A DNA stretch of 64,000 nt from Telopea speciosissima (GCF_018873765.1 NW_025317348.1:778127-842126), one strand, 5' to 3'; positions 46,907 to 57,909 are shown, counted from the stretch's first letter. Made by a program: numbers and translations. Notes: generated by a model from the letters alone, not told the origin.

Positions 46907-47980
46907 TTGGACCCGATTTTAGGATATTTTCTCTTTAAAAGCAAGTATCGAGGCTATTCGGGTTGCCAAACCGGTAAAGAGTGGCTTCTTTTTGAAAAAA
47001 GAAGGAGCTCCGTAGGAGCAGGAAAAGAGCTAATGGAGATAGATGAAGATGCAGTAAGACAACAGGAGCTTCCGACCTCCATCTTTGGCCCTCCCTCGTT
47101 TGCACGCAAATCAAAGGATTTTGATAAAAGCTTCTTTCCCCCTCAATCCTCAACACATAGGGGCTCATCGTCAACTGGCGGCAACAATTTCATGATTGTC
47201 ACCGGCAACACTTCTATCTTCGAAAGTTCCGAAAGAAGAATAAACCAACTGTCCGCCATTAGAGATGCATCTCGACTCCCCGTCAAGAATTCATTGATAG
47301 AAGACAATGCATCCAGATGCTGCTCCAAAGACTCCTCAATAGGAGACAAAGGAATAAAAACCTCACACCGTATAGACGCCACTCCGGAGGATGCAACAGT
47401 GTCCCTCGCTCTCCCAGTGCATCGAATTACCCCTCTCAAAGGGTACCATGAGCCAATTTTGAGACCTCATCGCCCGCCAGAATTAGACAAGTGTTGCGGC
47501 ACTCTTATATCCAGCAATCGCATTTCTGGTCAAAGACAAGGAGTCATTGCTACTATGGCTTCCAAATCCCGTCCCAACTCTTGCCAAACGATGCGGTGTG
47601 GCATGCTCAACAAAAGCATGAAAAAGCAATCACACTTTCAGAATGACAATCTGAGATCCGAAATCTCAAACGAAAAAGCGCCATACTTTAGAAGGAGATT
47701 TCTCGGTCTAATCTTTTCGATCAGTCTCATGCTATCGGAAGTCTCGGTGGAGGTACAGACACAAACTCTGCCAACAGTGGAAGTTGTAGTGAATCATTCT
47801 GGCCCTACAGCGATCCATCAACTGCATAACCAACAAGTCGCAGAAGTGGGTCACTCAATTGACAATCAGGCGCTCACCGAGCCCTTCGCACGTCTTTATA
47901 GTTTATTGATTCGGGCTCTCCCTGGAGCATGGGGTCAGCTTCTTTCCTCTACAAGGATTGACCCCACACTCCAGCACTAA
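46907..47980 (+). CDS. Unidentified ORF, 357 codons (315 from the first ATG)
   Basis: The frame opens after a TGA at about 46868. The codon at 46907 is TTG; the first ATG is at 47033 (MEIDEDAVRQQELPT). At over 350 codons it is the longest intact plus-strand frame in the window. It is Ser/Arg-rich with many polar residues, has a hydrophobic stretch (FLGLIFSISLMLSEVSVEV) about two thirds along, and ends LPGAWGQLLSSTRIDPTLQH. No conserved domain is recognised. The opposite strand is open only in short pieces. Its position next to the virus-like stretch on the same strand suggests a common origin, but that is inference. Confidence 0.4.
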   Translation: MDPILGYFLFKSKYRGYSGCQTGKEWLLFEKRRSSVGAGKELMEIDEDAVRQQELPTSIFGPPSFARKSKDFDKSFFPPQSSTHRGSSSTGGNNFMIVTGNTSIFESSERRINQLSAIRDASRLPVKNSLIEDNASRCCSKDSSIGDKGIKTSHRIDATPEDATVSLALPVHRITPLKGYHEPILRPHRPPELDKCCGTLISSNRISGQRQGVIATMASKSRPNSCQTMRCGMLNKSMKKQSHFQNDNLRSEISNEKAPYFRRRFLGLIFSISLMLSEVSVEVQTQTLPTVEVVVNHSGPTAIHQLHNQQVAEVGHSIDNQALTEPFARLYSLLIRALPGAWGQLLSSTRIDPTLQH

Positions 47981-50029
47981 ATCAGACGTTTGATCGGATA
48001 TCATAGCTTGTGCCCGACACCCACCCACCACTCATGATCAATATATGTTAAACGTCGCGTTTTTAGCCTTCTCGATGATTTTTGTTTAGTTTCGCTTAGC
48101 CCTGTTCCCTAGCTCTGGATCAGCGGATTCATAGTCAATCCCCTTTCGATTGGTTCTATTCCTTCCTAATAGAAGGGTGCTATTCCTTACCAGCCACCCT
48201 TGGTCAATCACCCAATGGAATTTTCTCTTAGTGTAGTGTAGTCCTCCCATGCTTTACAAGTACTCGCTTATCTATTCCCATGTGTCTTCACTACCTTTTC
48301 TATCTCATTCATTTCCTAACTCCGCTCGCCTCACCCACTATGAGGGGAACGTCTTTCTTTCGAAGGAAGGCCTGCTAGAAAACGGAGAGAGAGACCGACC
48401 CGGAAAACCTCTTCCCGTTATATGTCGGACTTCTATTAAAGTAGAGTCAGGATGCATACCTCAGACCAGACGGCTGCTGATTTCCTTTCTTGGTGGGGTT
48501 GTCAGTCTCCGGCCGACCCATTACCTATTATCTCCCTGATCGGTGTAGCCTCACAGGAAAAAAAAATCCTTCAAAGCCGGGGTTAATTGTTGGACACCAG
48601 ACAGGCCCGGGACAAAGAGCGAGCGAAAGATTGTAGATGATAGGGCGACGAAAGCAAAGCAAGCAAGCAAGGGCGGTGGGTGGGCTTGGTAAAGAAAGAA
48701 AACAAACCTAAAGCGCATTGAAGCAGCGGATCGATCGAAAAAGAAGGCATGCAGCAGCGCGGCAGCTAACACTAGAACTTCATCAAAGCAAGCGAGAACT
48801 TCATCAAAGCAAGCGAAGCCAAGCGAAGCGGGCACTTGCGAATTGACTTCTAGAGCTCAATCGCCCCATCATTTATTGAATCAATTGCATAGCATAAAGT
48901 GTCTTGTAGATGCACAGAAAGTCTTAATTAACTCAGGGCAGAGGGAGGGCTAGGGTGGGCTTGGGCGATCGTAGTGAGTGTCAGGTATCCCATGAATCAT
49001 GGCAGATATGGGATCGTGCTTCGGTCTCACATGGTAAGGTCGCCCGTGTAAGGGCTATAAAGCAAGTAGTGCTAACCGTGCGTTGCGATGTCTCTTAAGC
49101 GATGTCTCTTCGGTCAGTGCCAAGTACGGGCTCTAACGCAATCCGTGTAAAGGCTCTAAAGCAATCCGTTCAGCTCAAAGGTAAGCCCAAGTAGAAGTGT
49201 AAGGGCAGTAGCGATCGGTAAGCCCAATGGATAAGGGCAAGTAAGGGCAACTAGCTCTACCGTGAACAGTAAGCGATCAAGGCAGGCCGCCGACCTCCCG
49301 TTCATCAGAGGCGTGGAGGCAGTGAGGCGATCGAAGTGAGTTTCACCGAAACGAGTGGAACGAACCCACTATCACTATCAAGGGTAGGCAGCGCGGTAAA
49401 GAAGAATGAATAGAATTCCGAGGCGACCAGAGGCGATCGGCAGTGAGAGCGTAGCGTTCCGCAGTAAGAGAAGTTCAAGCTAGTCAATCAGTAAGTGTAC
49501 TTTAAGGGGCTTATCCTGTGGGAGGTGGGCTTCTTCTTCACTTGAAAGAAGAAGAAGTCTCCCTCCCTAGCTTTGTAGCGAGGCTTCGCCGATTGAGAAT
49601 ATAGCCTCCCCGGCGATTGAGGGGGCAGTTTATAATCCCCGTTAATAGTCCTTCCTCTCTTTAGGACGTGCTTATTGGTCTGGAAGTCTTCCTACGGGTT
49701 CTTTCAGGTCTTCTAAGCCAGCGGGGTTAGCAAGGCAGGGTTAGCAAGGTATGCCAGAGCAGTCTGTAGTGAGTGCCCTGCTTTCTTTAGGGGTAGGTAG
49801 TGAGGCGAGCGGAGTGAGGTGAGTCGGCCTAGGTTTTCAAGGAAGGTAGCCGCAGGAAGGGGGAGGCGCGGCTGGATCGAATCCCTATTACTGATGTTGG
49901 ACCAAGCTTCGTAGTTGTGTAGGCGGAATCGAGTTGCCAACAGGGCCACTTATTTGTTTGGGCTTGAGAGGACGAGCTCCCTTGCTTCGTCCCTCCTCAC
50001 TCCGATCGCCTCTCTCTTTCTCATTCCCT
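47981..50029. other. Spacer with short repeats
   Basis: No conserved gene. GAGGCGATC, GCGATCGAAGTGAG and related words recur between 48960 and 49820 with a strong G/A bias on the plus strand. Confidence 0.4.
48775..48816 (+). repeat. 21-nt tandem repeat, two units
   Basis: GAACTTCATCAAAGCAAGCGA begins at 48775 and again at 48796, followed by a degenerating AGCCAAGCGAAGCG tail. Confidence 0.88.
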
Positions 50030-50100
50030 CTCTATGATGCCTTTAATCTGTTGGATAACATGGTTCCCGTACCGCCTGATAGATAATTTGCATTCCCGTA
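50030..50100 (-). repeat. 71-bp perfect inverted repeat, copy 2
   Basis: Reverse complement of 26297-26367. It lies 270 nt before the atp9 start codon, so recombination through it would replace everything upstream of this part of the atp9 leader. Confidence 0.92.
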
Positions 50101-50369
50101 ATGAATTAATAGGCGGCAAAGGCTACTTGTTCTTTGGCGGGCGAAAAAGGAAAGGGGTGATGTGATCCTTTATGGCAAGAAAAAGTTTTTGTTGAAAAAC
50201 GGAAATCGAGAATGGGTTGGTGTTCAGTGTACCCTACTGTATCGAAAAGAATGCATTTCATTCAAAGTGAGATGCTCCAGAGAAAAGAAAAAGAACGTGG
50301 GTAAGAATCGACGAGGAATCCAGGGAATCGCGAAGGAAAAAAAAGCGTGACGAGAAAACTAAGAAAAAG
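50101..50369 (+). promoter_or_regulatory. atp9 leader region
   Basis: The 269 nt between the repeat and atp9. A 62-codon lysine-rich frame (50162-50350, opening at GTG) covers most of it; its A/G-rich composition explains the Lys content. No clear promoter word was found. Confidence 0.4.
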
Positions 50370-50594
50370 ATGTTAGAAGGTGCAAAATCAATAGGTGCCG
50401 GAGCTGCTACAATTGCTTCAGCGGGAGCTGCTGTCGGTATTGGAAACGTCCTTAGTTCCTCGATCCATTCCGTGGCGCGAAATCCATCATTGGCTAAACA
50501 ATCATTTGGTTATGCTATTTTGGGCTTTGCTCTAACCGAAGCTATTGCATCGTTTGCCCCAATGATGGCGTCTCTGATCTCATCCGTATTCCAA
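50370..50594 (+). CDS. atp9: ATP synthase subunit 9 (c-ring)
   Basis: The product starts [20 protein letters not shown] and matches Atp9, the c-subunit of the ATP synthase ring in the inner membrane, with two transmembrane helices. The essential Glu57 sits in ALTEAIA. Expected C-to-U edits relative to the conserved protein are S17L, L28F, S31L, S45L, S61L, P64L, S68F, S71L and S72F. The conserved protein ends at residue 74; codon 75 here is CAA (50592-50594), which editing would turn into UAA. Without editing, the frame runs 15 codons further to 50639. Family length and the CAA position both support the edited stop. Confidence 0.95.
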
Positions 50595-50639
50595 TCGAGA
50601 AAAGGTGTTGATTTTCATATAGCACTTCACATCACATAA

Positions 50640-51441
50640 GTAAGAAGGAAGCCGGCTACTCCCCGAAAATGCCCCGCCCTACGGTTCGTTTGTCGTTGGG
50701 GCTGCTAAGCAGCAAAGAAGAAAGTCCTTCCGCCCAATTATTAGTAAGGCGGTGGTCGTAGATCACCAGAACAAGCAAGCAACGGAGGGAGCCCCTATTT
50801 GAGTAAGCTGATCGTAGACCACCGTTGATCGTAGACCCTTAAGAGTTTTGGTTTGATTGCTGCGCTACCGCGTCAAAGCATGCTAACGCGTCTTAGTAAT
50901 AGGTTTGTGAGCTGATCGTAGACCAAAGAAGCAAGGGTGCTCGTAGATCAGCTAGCGCGCTTTTCCGTTGCTTGGTTCTTCGCTTGATTTCAATCTCAAC
51001 AAAGAAATGAAAGCATAACTCTTTGCTTGTTGTCCTCTTACTCTTTTAGCCTGCCTTGTGGAGGTCTCTCGGGTGTCTACGGGAGATCCGATCAGTCTCA
51101 AGATAATTTCCGACACTAAGAAAGGGATCGTCACGACCAGGTCTCGGGGCTCCCACTGCTTGGGATATTTTCTCTTCATCCGGGGGTTCATTTCATTCAT
51201 TATGAACTCAAAAGTGTAAGGCTGATTAGTTAGGTCTTAAAAACTTCATAGAATTCATGATCAGCCATTCCATTTGTGCTTTCAGCAAGTAGGCGACGCG
51301 AATCTATGGTTTCTATGTTTCAATCGGATACCAATTGCTTGGATGCGTTTGAAAGCCTCGAGATGACTCTTGCAGAAAAAATTATTTCTTGTTGGGAAAG
51401 GTTTGTCTTGTGTCTCCGTAACAAATGGTCCATTTATTGAT
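50640..51441. other. Downstream of atp9: mini-repeat mosaic, then spacer
   Basis: At 50751-50766 is a version-1 core (GGTGGTCGTAGATCAC). Then come CAAGCAAGCAACGG and AGCCCCTATTTGAGTAAG, a version-2 core at 50807-50823, GATCGTAGACC at about 50827, and further partial cores near 50912 and 50942. Together they form a dense mosaic. After 50980 no gene is seen before trnH. Confidence 0.6.
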
Positions 51442-51517
51442 GGGCGAACGACGGGGATTGAACCCGCGCGTGGTGGATTCACAATCCACTGCCTTGATCC
51501 ACTTGGCTACATCCGCC
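51442..51517 (-). tRNA. trnH-GUG: tRNA-His (GUG), plastid-type
   Basis: The minus strand reads GGCGGATGTAGCCAAGTGGA, with anticodon GTG (complement of 51480-51482) and T-arm GGTTCAATCCCCGTCG. The acceptor stem pairs GGCGGAT with GTTCGCC (one T-T mismatch at the inner position). This is the plastid-derived trnH that serves plant mitochondria. The plastid neighbour psbA was not found beside it, so the transfer is old or short. The T-arm reads CCCCG where the plastid gene has TCCCG, which strengthens that stem. Confidence 0.95.
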
Positions 51518-54500
51518 CCTACCCCCGCACAGGTTTAAGTCTCTATCTACGATCAGATCCTTTCTGAACCCCCCTATGACCGCTATCAAAGAGAAGCTTT
51601 TTCCTATACTATAGTTGCATGCAAGTCTATTGTTGTGTTTCGGAATTAGGGGAAGCAAAGCTTCAACAAGGCGCGGGCAGCCCTGGCAAAGCTTCAAACA
51701 AAGAGGTTGGGCTGTTCACTTCATTGATTTGACTTCACTTTACTTAAGATTAAAGATAGGGGCCGGGCGGGCAGTGAAGGCTCGTTTAGTAGACAGCGAG
51801 CGAGCAGCAAGCTACGGCGAAAAGCAGCGAGCTCCGCTTTCAGAAGCGAGCCAGAGTAGCGCGCTAGCCTTTTTCCGCAGGCTGCTCCGCTAGTTGTAGC
51901 GCGCTAGCGCGCGGAGACTCTATCATGATCTTACGAATCTACAACTCTCTTTACTGAGCGAGACTCCATCCTTACGCTCCGAGACAGCATCCGAGAGAAG
52001 CGATAGGTTGGTTAAGCGGGCCCATGCCTGACTCATATACCTCCCCCCTGACCTCCCCTCTATCCAGTTTCGGGAAGTAGCAGGTCCTGTCTGACTAAAC
52101 TCTTTCTATCAGTACTTGTAGATCTTTTGGGGATTAGTTCGTTTGCCATCCAGAGCCAAGTATAGTAGAGATAGGTCACCCTCAAATATCTTGATTTCGC
52201 TGAGTTGAATGTTAAGGAGTTAGTGTCCCGGTAAGTTATCCGGTTCAGTTAGCTAGATGATTGATTAGTGAGGTGCAATCGTGAGGTGTTTCCAATAAAG
52301 GATCGGATGCTGGATTCCGAAAGGAACATAATGGGATGTCGGGCTCATACCTCTGCTAAACAACTGCTCTTCGATCCCGATCTGCTGCCTTCGCACAACC
52401 GGCACTGGCTCTGTCGATGCTGCTGGCCTCGACCAGTCCACTAGAATGGTTGGATTAAAAAAAACCTACTATCCCTAGAAGCTGATGTTGGTTGTTGGCC
52501 CGGCCCGATCTCAATCCCCCACTGCCCCTGGCTTGGCCCCACTTCTGGGACAGATTCCACTCGATCTGACTCTGGAAATGAATCTGTCACTGGGTCTTGT
52601 CTCTGTACGAGCCTATATCCAGGTGGGCCTAGCAATGGAGTTTCCCTGGTAAACAAAGAACCCCATTTCGCCCCTATTTGAGTAAGGCCGACCAAGAGAA
52701 GCTTCTGTTGATCCCGTAGATTACGGCCTTGAACCAGTCCCCCCTTTACGTAATAGGGCAGCACCAGGCTAGGCTCGACTTGAACCACCGGGCTTACCCA
52801 TTCATTTTTTTAGTAGATCATGCCTCCGTAGTTTTTGGTATTTAAGCCTTCCATTTATCTGCAACTTCTGGAACGGATGGGACTTTTCCCTCTCAAACTA
52901 GACTAGAATCAAGGAGGGTCGGCCCGGCCTGTGATCGTAGCCCGATAGCTATTCTTGCCCCAACTTAACCAATGGGGGTCCGGTAGTGCGGGGTAAGAAT
53001 GAACAGAAGGCGACTAACCAATCTCTCTTTGAAACCAGATGCCCGGAGATGTTTGATTCGTAGGGCGGGGAAGAGGGCCGAAAAACGAAAACCAAGCCAT
53101 AAGTTCTTCCATTACGGCTACTCCGAAATATTTCACTACCACCAACTCCATCCATTACTGGAGACGGAAGCAGCTATCCCTAATGCCTTGCCCCTCTCCC
53201 TCCAGTCGGGAGCTAAACCCTGGGAGTGAGAGAGATTGAATGACCTGGCAGGCGATAGTAGATTCAACCTTTATCGGCGATGGTCTGTCTCAAAACCGGG
53301 ATATGCAAGCACGGGATTCCCTACTTCCGGATAGAGAGGCTTTTTCAAAACCATCCCCAACATTTCTTTCTGTTCCGCCGACTTCACGGCTCATTTACTA
53401 TCTATTTCCATTCCCGGCTTTAAGACAAGACGATGAGTCAGGGAAGGCTGGTATCGAATCCAACAGGAGTATCGGATTTCGGATTCACGGTTTCAATCGG
53501 TCTACTCGCAGCTAGGGAGGAAATCATCGTTCAGTCAGTGGGCCAGCAGATCGAATCTCGAATCATCTTATTCCCCAAAGGCACCCAGCAAGAAGACGGA
53601 TGCGCGTGCTAACGCGCAACGGATGAGCGCGCTAGCGCGAAGACGTTGCTTGTTGGATGGATAGTCTATTTTATCTCTGACTGCTGGGCTAGCGGATAGA
53701 ATAAGTTCTGAGGCGGGAGAGGCAGTAGAGCGTCATGGATCGATACCAGATTTGGATTGAGGTCCCCGAAATGTATTCCTCCGAATCAATGAAGGGATTG
53801 ACTGGATTGGAAAGGAATGAATGAAGAGTCAGTCGAATCTATAAAAAACCCTAACCCCTCATTCTCGATGAACAGTGGATAGAACAGCGGAGCGGATGAA
53901 GAGAAAAGAAAAGGATTTTATTGTATTGAAGAGGTGGTTTATTTATCAATGAACACTGCCTTTTCCTCTCCTTATTAGGAGAGTGTCCAAGGACCCTTCG
54001 AAACCTTGAATGTTTACCCCGGTCCGAACCGGATAGAAAATTCCTTACGGGATAACATCTGATTGAATCCCTTCTGAATGCCTGCCTCTCATGAATTACC
54101 TCCCGGAGACTGGAGTTGATCAACGGATACTGCTCAACCCCCCTTACTCCATACATAGGGGACCGATCCCTATCTATGGTCGATTTGATTGGCCTGCCCC
54201 GGCGGACTCCTCCATCCACTGAATCCCCTGGCCTACCTTAATCCCGAGGGAATGAAACTATCCCAAAGAATAGAACTCGGAAGGGAGAGGATGGGCATTG
54301 ACAAATCTGTCTTGACTGGCTGGTCATCCGGCTGATGAGAAGAAGAGTTTTGGTTCTTATCGGTGACCCTCTCGCCCGAAAGAGGGTCACCTTCACAAAC
54401 CCCGTTACGGCGGAGAAGGGTTTCGCCGAAGCAAGCGCGCTTATAGTTCTTTTTTCTTTCATTTTTTTTTGTAATCGATGAAGGCACTTGCAACTATGCT

Positions 54501-54639
54501 TATCTACGAATTTATTTACTTTGAATTTATTACCGCCATGAATCCTTCTTTTTTCCGAGCCATTGGCTGGGCTTGTATGTAGGTGGAAGTTGTGTGTTTG
54601 TTTTGTTCTTGCAGTAAAAAATAACAGACTGTGAATAGC
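51518..54639. other. Spacer, no gene recognised
   Basis: About 3.1 kb without a recognised gene. It contains GCGCGCTAGCGCGC-type palindromic words at about 51870-51915, CCCCTATTTGAGTAAGGCC at about 52672 and GCGTGCTAACGCGCAACGG at about 53605. Open frames on both strands overlap and have no family features. Confidence 0.4.
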
Positions 54640-54805
54640 GACATCAAAGCACTCTCCGAGCGCCTCGTCATAGATGTCGATACATCTTACAACGCTCTTA
54701 TTGGTCGTCCCTGGATGCACGATCATCACATTGTGCCATCCACTTACCACCAATGCGTCAAATACTCGTGGATAGGTAGGCAAGGACGCATAGTGGCGGA
54801 CAACG

Positions 54806-55100
54806 AACAAGCAACTCCATGAGCCCCTACTCGAGTCAGGCGCGCGCCCAGCAAGAAAAGGCCTACTCTAATCATAAGGGTGGTCTACGATCAGCAGCAA
54901 GAAAAGGCCTACCGCTAGATAAACGGGCTTACGCGCCCCAGCAAGCAAGAAGCCGGATGCGCCCCTAACAGAGTCAAGGCAACGGTGCTCTACGATCAGC
55001 TCGACCACCGGGAGAGAGTGCTCGTAGATCAGCTCGACCACCGGGAGAGAGTGGTCTACGATCAGCTAGCCGTTGTATATAGTCGGGCCCTTGCTTGTTG
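54806..55100. repeat. Mini-repeat mosaic inside the gypsy remnant
   Basis: Order: AAGCAACTCCATGAGCCCCT at 54809; AGTCAGGCGCGCGCC; version-2 core at 54877-54895; CCCCTAACAGAGTCAAGGCA; then GATCAGCTCGACCACCGGGA at 54994 and 55027 with a partial unit at 55060 (33-nt period). It ends CTTGCTTGTTGCCGGAGTTT. Left and right are gypsy sequence, so the mosaic entered, or replaced part of, the element. Confidence 0.9.
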
Positions 55101-55433
55101 CCGGAGTTTGCTGGCTCGCCTTTCGCTTCCGAGGGACGAAGAATCAGTTTGCTGACGCATTGGCCACACTAGCTTCCATGATCAGTATCCCAGAAGGTCT
55201 TGATATCCGGCCAATAGAGATCGAAGTGACAGAGGATCCTGCATACTGTTTGGCAATCGAAGAAGGAGAAGCGGAAAGGTAAGCCGTGGTTTCATGACAT
55301 CAAGACGTACCTGGAAGACAGAACCTTTCCTCCTGATGCCACGGCCACAGACCGAAGAACCATCCAGAGATTAGCCGCGCAATTCTTCGTCAGTGCGGGA
55401 ACACTTTCTAAGAAGCCGTAGAATCATATCCTT

Positions 55434-56239
55434 TTGAAGTGTGTTGACGCCGAGGAAGCTAAGAAAGTCATGAGGGATGTACACGAGGGAGCTTGTGGTC
55501 CCCACATGAACGGCCATATGCTAGCAAAGAAGATTCTGCGTATGGGCTTCTATTGGATTGGTCAACAATGGAAAGCGACTGCTGCCAACATGTCCGGAAG
55601 TTTCATTTATGTCAAATTTACGCTGATAAGATCAATGCTCCTGCCACCGAGCTACATAATATGACAACTCCATGGCCCTTTTCGGTATGGGGTATGGACG
55701 TCATTGGGCCGATCACTCCTAACGCTTCCAACGGACACCGTTTCATTCTAGTGGCGATAGATTCTTTCACAAAATGGGTAGAGGCAGCATCATATGCCAA
55801 CATCACACATACACACGTGCAGAAATTCATAAAGCATAACATCATCTGCCGATACAGCCTCCCCAACGAAATAATCACGGATAATGCGAGAAATTTGAAG
55901 AACAAGCAAATGAGGGAGATGTGTGAACAGTTCAAAATCACTCACCGCAACTCCTCTCCGTATCGCCCAAAAATGAATGGTGCTGTTGAAGCTGCAAATA
56001 AGAACTTTTAGAGGATTATCAAAAAAATGGCAGTGACATACAAGGACTGGCACGACATGCTTCCATATGCTCTACACGCTTATCGCACCTCAATCCGAAC
56101 ATCAACCGGTGCCACTCCATATTCTCTCGTATACGGAATGGAGGCTGTCCTCCCGATCGAGGGTGGTCGTAGATCAGTCCCCTCTCTGCGCGTTTTGATG
56201 GAAGCTGAACTTGAAGAAGCAGAATGGGTGACGATATGA
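55434..56239 (+). pseudogene. Gypsy integrase
   Basis: Zinc-binding region: VHEGACGPHMNGHMLAKKIL. Catalytic core: WGMDVIGPI (first Asp), ITDNARN (second Asp; the usual word is ITDNGTN) and RPKMNGAVEAANKNF (Glu). An in-frame TAG follows NF, and the next frame carries YKDWHDMLPYALHAYRTSIR and TGATPYSLVYGMEAVLPIE. Between IE and PSLRVLMEAELEEAEW, where related elements read V-E-I, this copy has GGRRSV, encoded by a mini-repeat core. The first zinc-finger half is in another frame from the core. Confidence 0.92.
56160..56177 (+). repeat. Mini-repeat core inside integrase
   Basis: AGGGTGGTCGTAGATCAG, version 1, replaces about three codons of the integrase and keeps the frame open. The flanks on both sides are plain gypsy coding sequence. 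Confidence 0.88.
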
Positions 56240-56545
56240 CCAGCTTAATCTGATCGAGGAAAAGCGCCTAAACACGATTTGCCATGGCCAGTGTTATCCA
56301 AGAAGAATAGCACGGGCTTATGACAAGAAAGTTCGACCTCGAAGTTTAAAAATTGGGGATTTAGTGCTCAAGAAGATCCTAGGAAGACCCACGGGGAAAA
56401 TTCAAGCCAAACTACGAAGGTCCCTATTTTTTGGTAAAAAAGGTATTTTCTGGAGACGCGCTTATTCTTACCTATATGGATGGATATGAACTTCCTGAGC
56501 CAGTAAACTCCACTCCATGATGGTAAAAAAACTATGCTTGAATAT

Positions 56546-57015
56546 TTTAAGAGTTTCGAGATGTACCGATCAATCTTGAAATGAAGAGAGGCCATTTTTG
56601 GTGTTCCCATCAATCCATTTTTATCCCTTTGCTTAACCACGTTGAGCCTTTATTTCCTTTCTGAAACCCAAAACCAGGGCATTTCCACCCGGGCTTTTTT
56701 TGTAAATATTAAACTACACGGGCTTTTTAGGAATTTTTTAGTCTTCTACTGGGGCATTTTGGCAGCCTAATGGCCGCCCTCATACTGGGGCTATTTTCAC
56801 CCGGGAAAGAATTAGTTTCAGGTTATATATAAATATTTATTTATTTACTCATCTAATATATTGGCCTATGATGATAAATGACGGATTTTTCAAAAGCATT
56901 TTTGCAGAAAACAATAGAAAATCTTAGGCCAATAAATAGAAAAACCTATTTACATTCCCAAGCTACTTTACTTTTACATTACTCTTTTTCCTACATCATC
57001 GGTACTCTCTCTACA
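56546..57015 (+). other. 3' flank of the gypsy remnant
   Basis: AT-rich with repeated words CGGGCTTTTT, GGGGCATTTT and CACCCGGG (56680-56815). This may be the non-coding 3' part or LTR border of the element; no complete LTR pair was found. Confidence 0.45.
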
Positions 57016-57909
57016 TCATGGCAAGACAAGCAAATACATGCAAAAAGGCAAGAGTCTCCCAAAGAAGTAAGAATCCTCGCTAACGGTACTCGGGTCTCGA
57101 GCTCGAAGCCTCTTCCGAAGAAGCTTGTTGTCTGCCGACAATCGTGCAACTTCACTCTCCCAAAAACCTGCTCGGGCACAGACATATTGGGATGAGGCTC
57201 TCCCCCTCTCCAACTCTTCCACCTGCCTCTTCAACTCCTCATTCTCAATCCTTAACAGGGGCATCTCCTCACTCATCTCCTGTACCTGAATGCGTAGAGA
57301 ATCATTTTCCATTTTCATTTGAATGCTATCGTTCAGCCATTTATCATGAATTGCCTTATGCTGAAGGCGCTCATTAGCCAAAAAGTCCTCATATGACTCG
57401 TGAAATGCTTCTTTGCCCTTCTCGCTTTAGCAGGACTGAAAGGTAGAACGGCCACTCGTGAGATCCAACATCCAAAGAATAGACTGCCTAGTTGCCTGTA
57501 CCGCCTTCTCTTCGGGCAATTCAAGTTCGATATCCGTCCGTTTCCACCATTCCCGGTTCTCCCAATCCTTGGACAATTGTGCGACTTTCTGGGCAGAGGA
57601 AAGGCCAAACTCGAGAAACTCATGAGAAATGACGTATAAGAAGAAAAAGGAAAGAGAATCCTTCTCAGGTCTCCGGCTTGAATGCCTCCGTTTGCTGGGT
57701 TGAATCAGCTCTTTCAGACCCTTGTTGAAATAGCAGCACATCCAGGTGTAGATATTGATCGAGATGGAGATGAAGAAAGCGCCTCTTCGAAAGTACGTTG
57801 ACGACCTGGATCCACCGACATCAATGACATAGGTCGCATCTGGACGAGTAGCAGTCAGTAGGCATAGAAGCAGTAGCAGTGGAAGGAATATCTCTTTGCC
57901 CCCCAACAT
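57016..57909 (-). pseudogene. Antisense coiled-coil ORF downstream of gypsy pol
   Basis: Minus frame 57016-57381 reads QMKMENDSLRIQVQEMSEEM and NEELKRQVEELERGRASS, a long coiled coil. Minus frame 57427-57909 lies upstream of it and may be the same gene before a stop; its C-terminal half (SSAQKVAQLSKDWENREWWK) is also helical. Some plant Ty3 elements carry an extra ORF opposite to pol in this position, often derived from a captured host gene. I cannot name the family. It shows at least one break. Confidence 0.5.

Larger units (their letters stand above)
54640..56545 (+). mobile_element. Second Ty3/gypsy remnant (linker, RNase H end, integrase)
   Basis: Plus strand. At 54.65-54.8 kb, RLVIDVDTSYNALIGRPWMH and VPSTYHQCVKY match the protease-RT linker of the same element type as the minus-strand copy. 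Then a mini-repeat mosaic replaces the reverse transcriptase. From 55.13 kb, KNQFADALATLASM is the end of RNase H. The integrase zinc-binding and core regions follow, then the integrase C-terminal region (VRPRSLKIGDLVLKKI, later ILTYMDGYELPEPVNS). Stops and frame changes are present throughout. Non-functional. Confidence 0.92.

Noticed and set aside
54238-54810. 190-codon minus-strand frame
   Set aside because: It lies opposite the gypsy linker, which has clear plus-strand homology; the frame is its shadow plus spacer.
55618-56053. Minus-strand frames of 107 and 87 codons
   Set aside because: Shadows of the gypsy integrase on the other strand.
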